A stretch of DNA of 13,753 bases from an uncultured Paracoccaceae bacterium (lineage in GTDB: Bacteria > Pseudomonadota > Alphaproteobacteria > Rhodobacterales > Rhodobacteraceae): assembly GCA_913054485.1 (NCBI GenBank), contig CAJXHQ010000029.1:1-13753 (forward strand), written 5' to 3'. Made by a program: the position numbers and the translations under genes. Positions within the stretch are counted from its first letter, which is position 1; every line of letters starts with the position of its first letter. A model generated the notes under the pieces. The model did no database searches, was not told the DNA's origin, and saw nothing but the letters and a program-made list of their open reading frames with translations. This document shows, piece after piece, positions 12,715 to 13,753 of the stretch.

Positions 12715-13753
12715 TTATACTCCGTAGCCAATCAGAACGCGCGGCAGGAACAGGCTGACATCGGGCACCAGGGTGACCAGAGCCAGGATCGCCAGGAACG
12801 CGATGTAAAAGGGAAGGATCGGACGCAGCACGCTCCACACCGGGATGCCAGCAATGGACGAGCCCACGAAGAGCGCGGAACCCACCGGCGGGGTGCAGAT
12901 GCCGATGCAGAGGTTCAGCGTCATCATCACGCCGAAATGCACCGGGTCCATGCCCATCTCAACCGCTACGGGCAGGAAGATCGGGGTGAAGATCAGCAGC
13001 GCCGGGGTCAGGTCCATGAAGGTGCCGATGATCAGCAGCGACACGTTGATGAACAAGAGCACCATCAGCGGGTTGTCCGAGATTGTCTCGAGCATCTGCT
13101 GCACCATGTAGGGCATGTCTGCAAAGGTCATGGTCCAGGACATCGCCGAGGAAATGCCGATCAGGAACATCACGATGCCGGTGGTGATGGACGTGTCCAG
13201 CAGCACCTTGGACATGTCGGTGATTTTCATCTCGCGGTAGATGAAGAGCGACAGCACAAAGGCATAGATCACGGCAACACCGGCAGCCTCGGTCGCGGTG
13301 ACCCAGCCAAAGACGATGCCGCCCATGACCACAACCACCAGTCCCAGCGGCAGGATCGCATCAGCCAGCGCAAAGGTGATTTCTTTGACCGTCGGCATGC
13401 CGCCGCCCTTCAGCCCCTGGCGCGAGGCCATGATGCCTGCAACCGTCATCATAGACAGACCCAGCAGAATGCCCGGCAGGTAGCCCGCGATGAACAGCGC
13501 CGCGATGGAGGTGCCGCCGGAGATCAGCGAGTAGATGATGAAAGTGCCCGAGGGCGGGATCAGCAGGCCGGTGGTGCAGGAGGCAATGTTCACAGCCGCA
13601 CCGAATTTCGGATCGTAACCGGCTTTCTTCATCTCCGGCGTCATCACGCCGCCAACGGCCGCGGCCGAGGCAACAGCAGAACCGGAAATAGCGCCAAACA
13701 GGGTACAAGACAATACATTAACCAAGGCTAATCCCCCTGGTAACATACCAATT
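12715..13753 (-). CDS. TRAP transporter large permease subunit, DctM family (5' end missing), probable hexuronate uptake
   Basis: These are the last ~345 residues of a DctM-type TRAP permease; the reading frame stays open to the right edge of the window (…Ile-Gly-Met-Leu-Pro-Gly-Gly…), so roughly the first 80-100 residues are outside and the Met codon at 13746 is internal. Motifs: PGGLALVNVLSCTLFGAISG followed by GSAVASAAAVGGVMTPEMKK, GLLIPPSGTFIIYSLISGG, IGTFMDLTPALLIFTPIFLP in the second repeat, and CIGICTPPVGSALFVGSSIAG near the end, with many hydrophobic helices. Its stop is 1 nt before the uxaC start, so the two are translationally coupled; the natural inference is uptake of glucuronate or a related hexuronate, with dctP and dctQ upstream beyond the window. 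The terminal ~55 bp has unusually low GC and atypical codons while keeping a standard protein sequence. Confidence 0.95.
   Translation of the reverse strand, partial: IGMLPGGLALVNVLSCTLFGAISGSAVASAAAVGGVMTPEMKKAGYDPKFGAAVNIASCTTGLLIPPSGTFIIYSLISGGTSIAALFIAGYLPGILLGLSMMTVAGIMASRQGLKGGGMPTVKEITFALADAILPLGLVVVVMGGIVFGWVTATEAAGVAVIYAFVLSLFIYREMKITDMSKVLLDTSITTGIVMFLIGISSAMSWTMTFADMPYMVQQMLETISDNPLMVLLFINVSLLIIGTFMDLTPALLIFTPIFLPVAVEMGMDPVHFGVMMTLNLCIGICTPPVGSALFVGSSIAGIPVWSVLRPILPFYIAFLAILALVTLVPDVSLFLPRVLIGYGV

Noticed and set aside
11397..12758. A 453-codon open frame on the plus strand across uxaC
   Set aside because: It is antisense to a gene with a complete set of uronate isomerase motifs; its composition is that of a shadow frame.
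12598..13731. A 377-codon plus-strand open frame across the right TRAP permease
   Set aside because: Very rich in His, Gln, Asp and Arg, the typical complement of hydrophobic membrane codons; antisense to a clear DctM gene.
1..13753. CRISPR array, insertion sequence, tRNA, rRNA or phage genes
   Set aside because: No repeated spacer pattern, transposase, integrase or cloverleaf-like sequence was noticed; genes are packed and of metabolic type. tRNA detection by eye is not exhaustive.

Overview
The window is high-GC DNA with dense, short-spaced operons. Its two TRAP-transporter catabolic clusters and its protein styles suggest an alphaproteobacterium of the Rhodobacterales (Roseobacter group, e.g. 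a Ruegeria/Phaeobacter/Leisingera relative). This is an inference from gene content and protein motifs; no rRNA or tRNA gene is present to confirm it.

Left half, plus strand (1-7615): one run of genes begins with the 3' end of a TRAP solute-binding protein (dctP-like). A textbook rho-independent terminator follows, then the small and large TRAP membrane subunits (dctQ-like, dctM-like, ATGA overlap). Next come an NAD-type short-chain dehydrogenase of the 3-alpha-hydroxysteroid/coniferyl-alcohol dehydrogenase group and a full-length aldehyde dehydrogenase. Five less usual genes end the run: a DoxX-like membrane protein, a tandem OsmC-like protein, an MsrQ/ferric-reductase-like membrane protein, a DUF2218 protein and a MoaF/calycin-like protein. 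The simplest reading is uptake of an organic acid or alcohol-bearing compound, two-step oxidation alcohol -> aldehyde -> acid, and a trailing module of redox or peroxide-handling character. The substrate cannot be read from the sequence.

Right half, minus strand (7640-13753): a convergent operon reads TRAP large permease (5' end outside the window) - uxaC - uxuA - uxuB, then, after a 109-bp gap, a PfkB-family sugar kinase. This is the isomerase branch for glucuronate: glucuronate -> fructuronate (UxaC) -> mannonate (UxuB) -> 2-keto-3-deoxygluconate (UxuA). The kinase may phosphorylate that product or may be a fructokinase. The gap before the kinase holds a TTGACA box, a LacI-type operator-like palindrome and a 10-bp inverted repeat whose arm covers the kinase ribosome-binding region.

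The two operons end tail to tail with 24 bp between stop codons. No mobile element, CRISPR array, tRNA or rRNA was seen, and no gene-free stretch exceeds 300 bp. The most interesting items are the DoxX-OsmC2-MsrQ-like-DUF2218-MoaF tail, the OsmC duplication with a cysteine-less first domain, the His-to-Gln change in the MsrQ-like protein, the SBP/permease terminator, the kinase leader, and a sharp GC drop in the last ~55 bp of the window.
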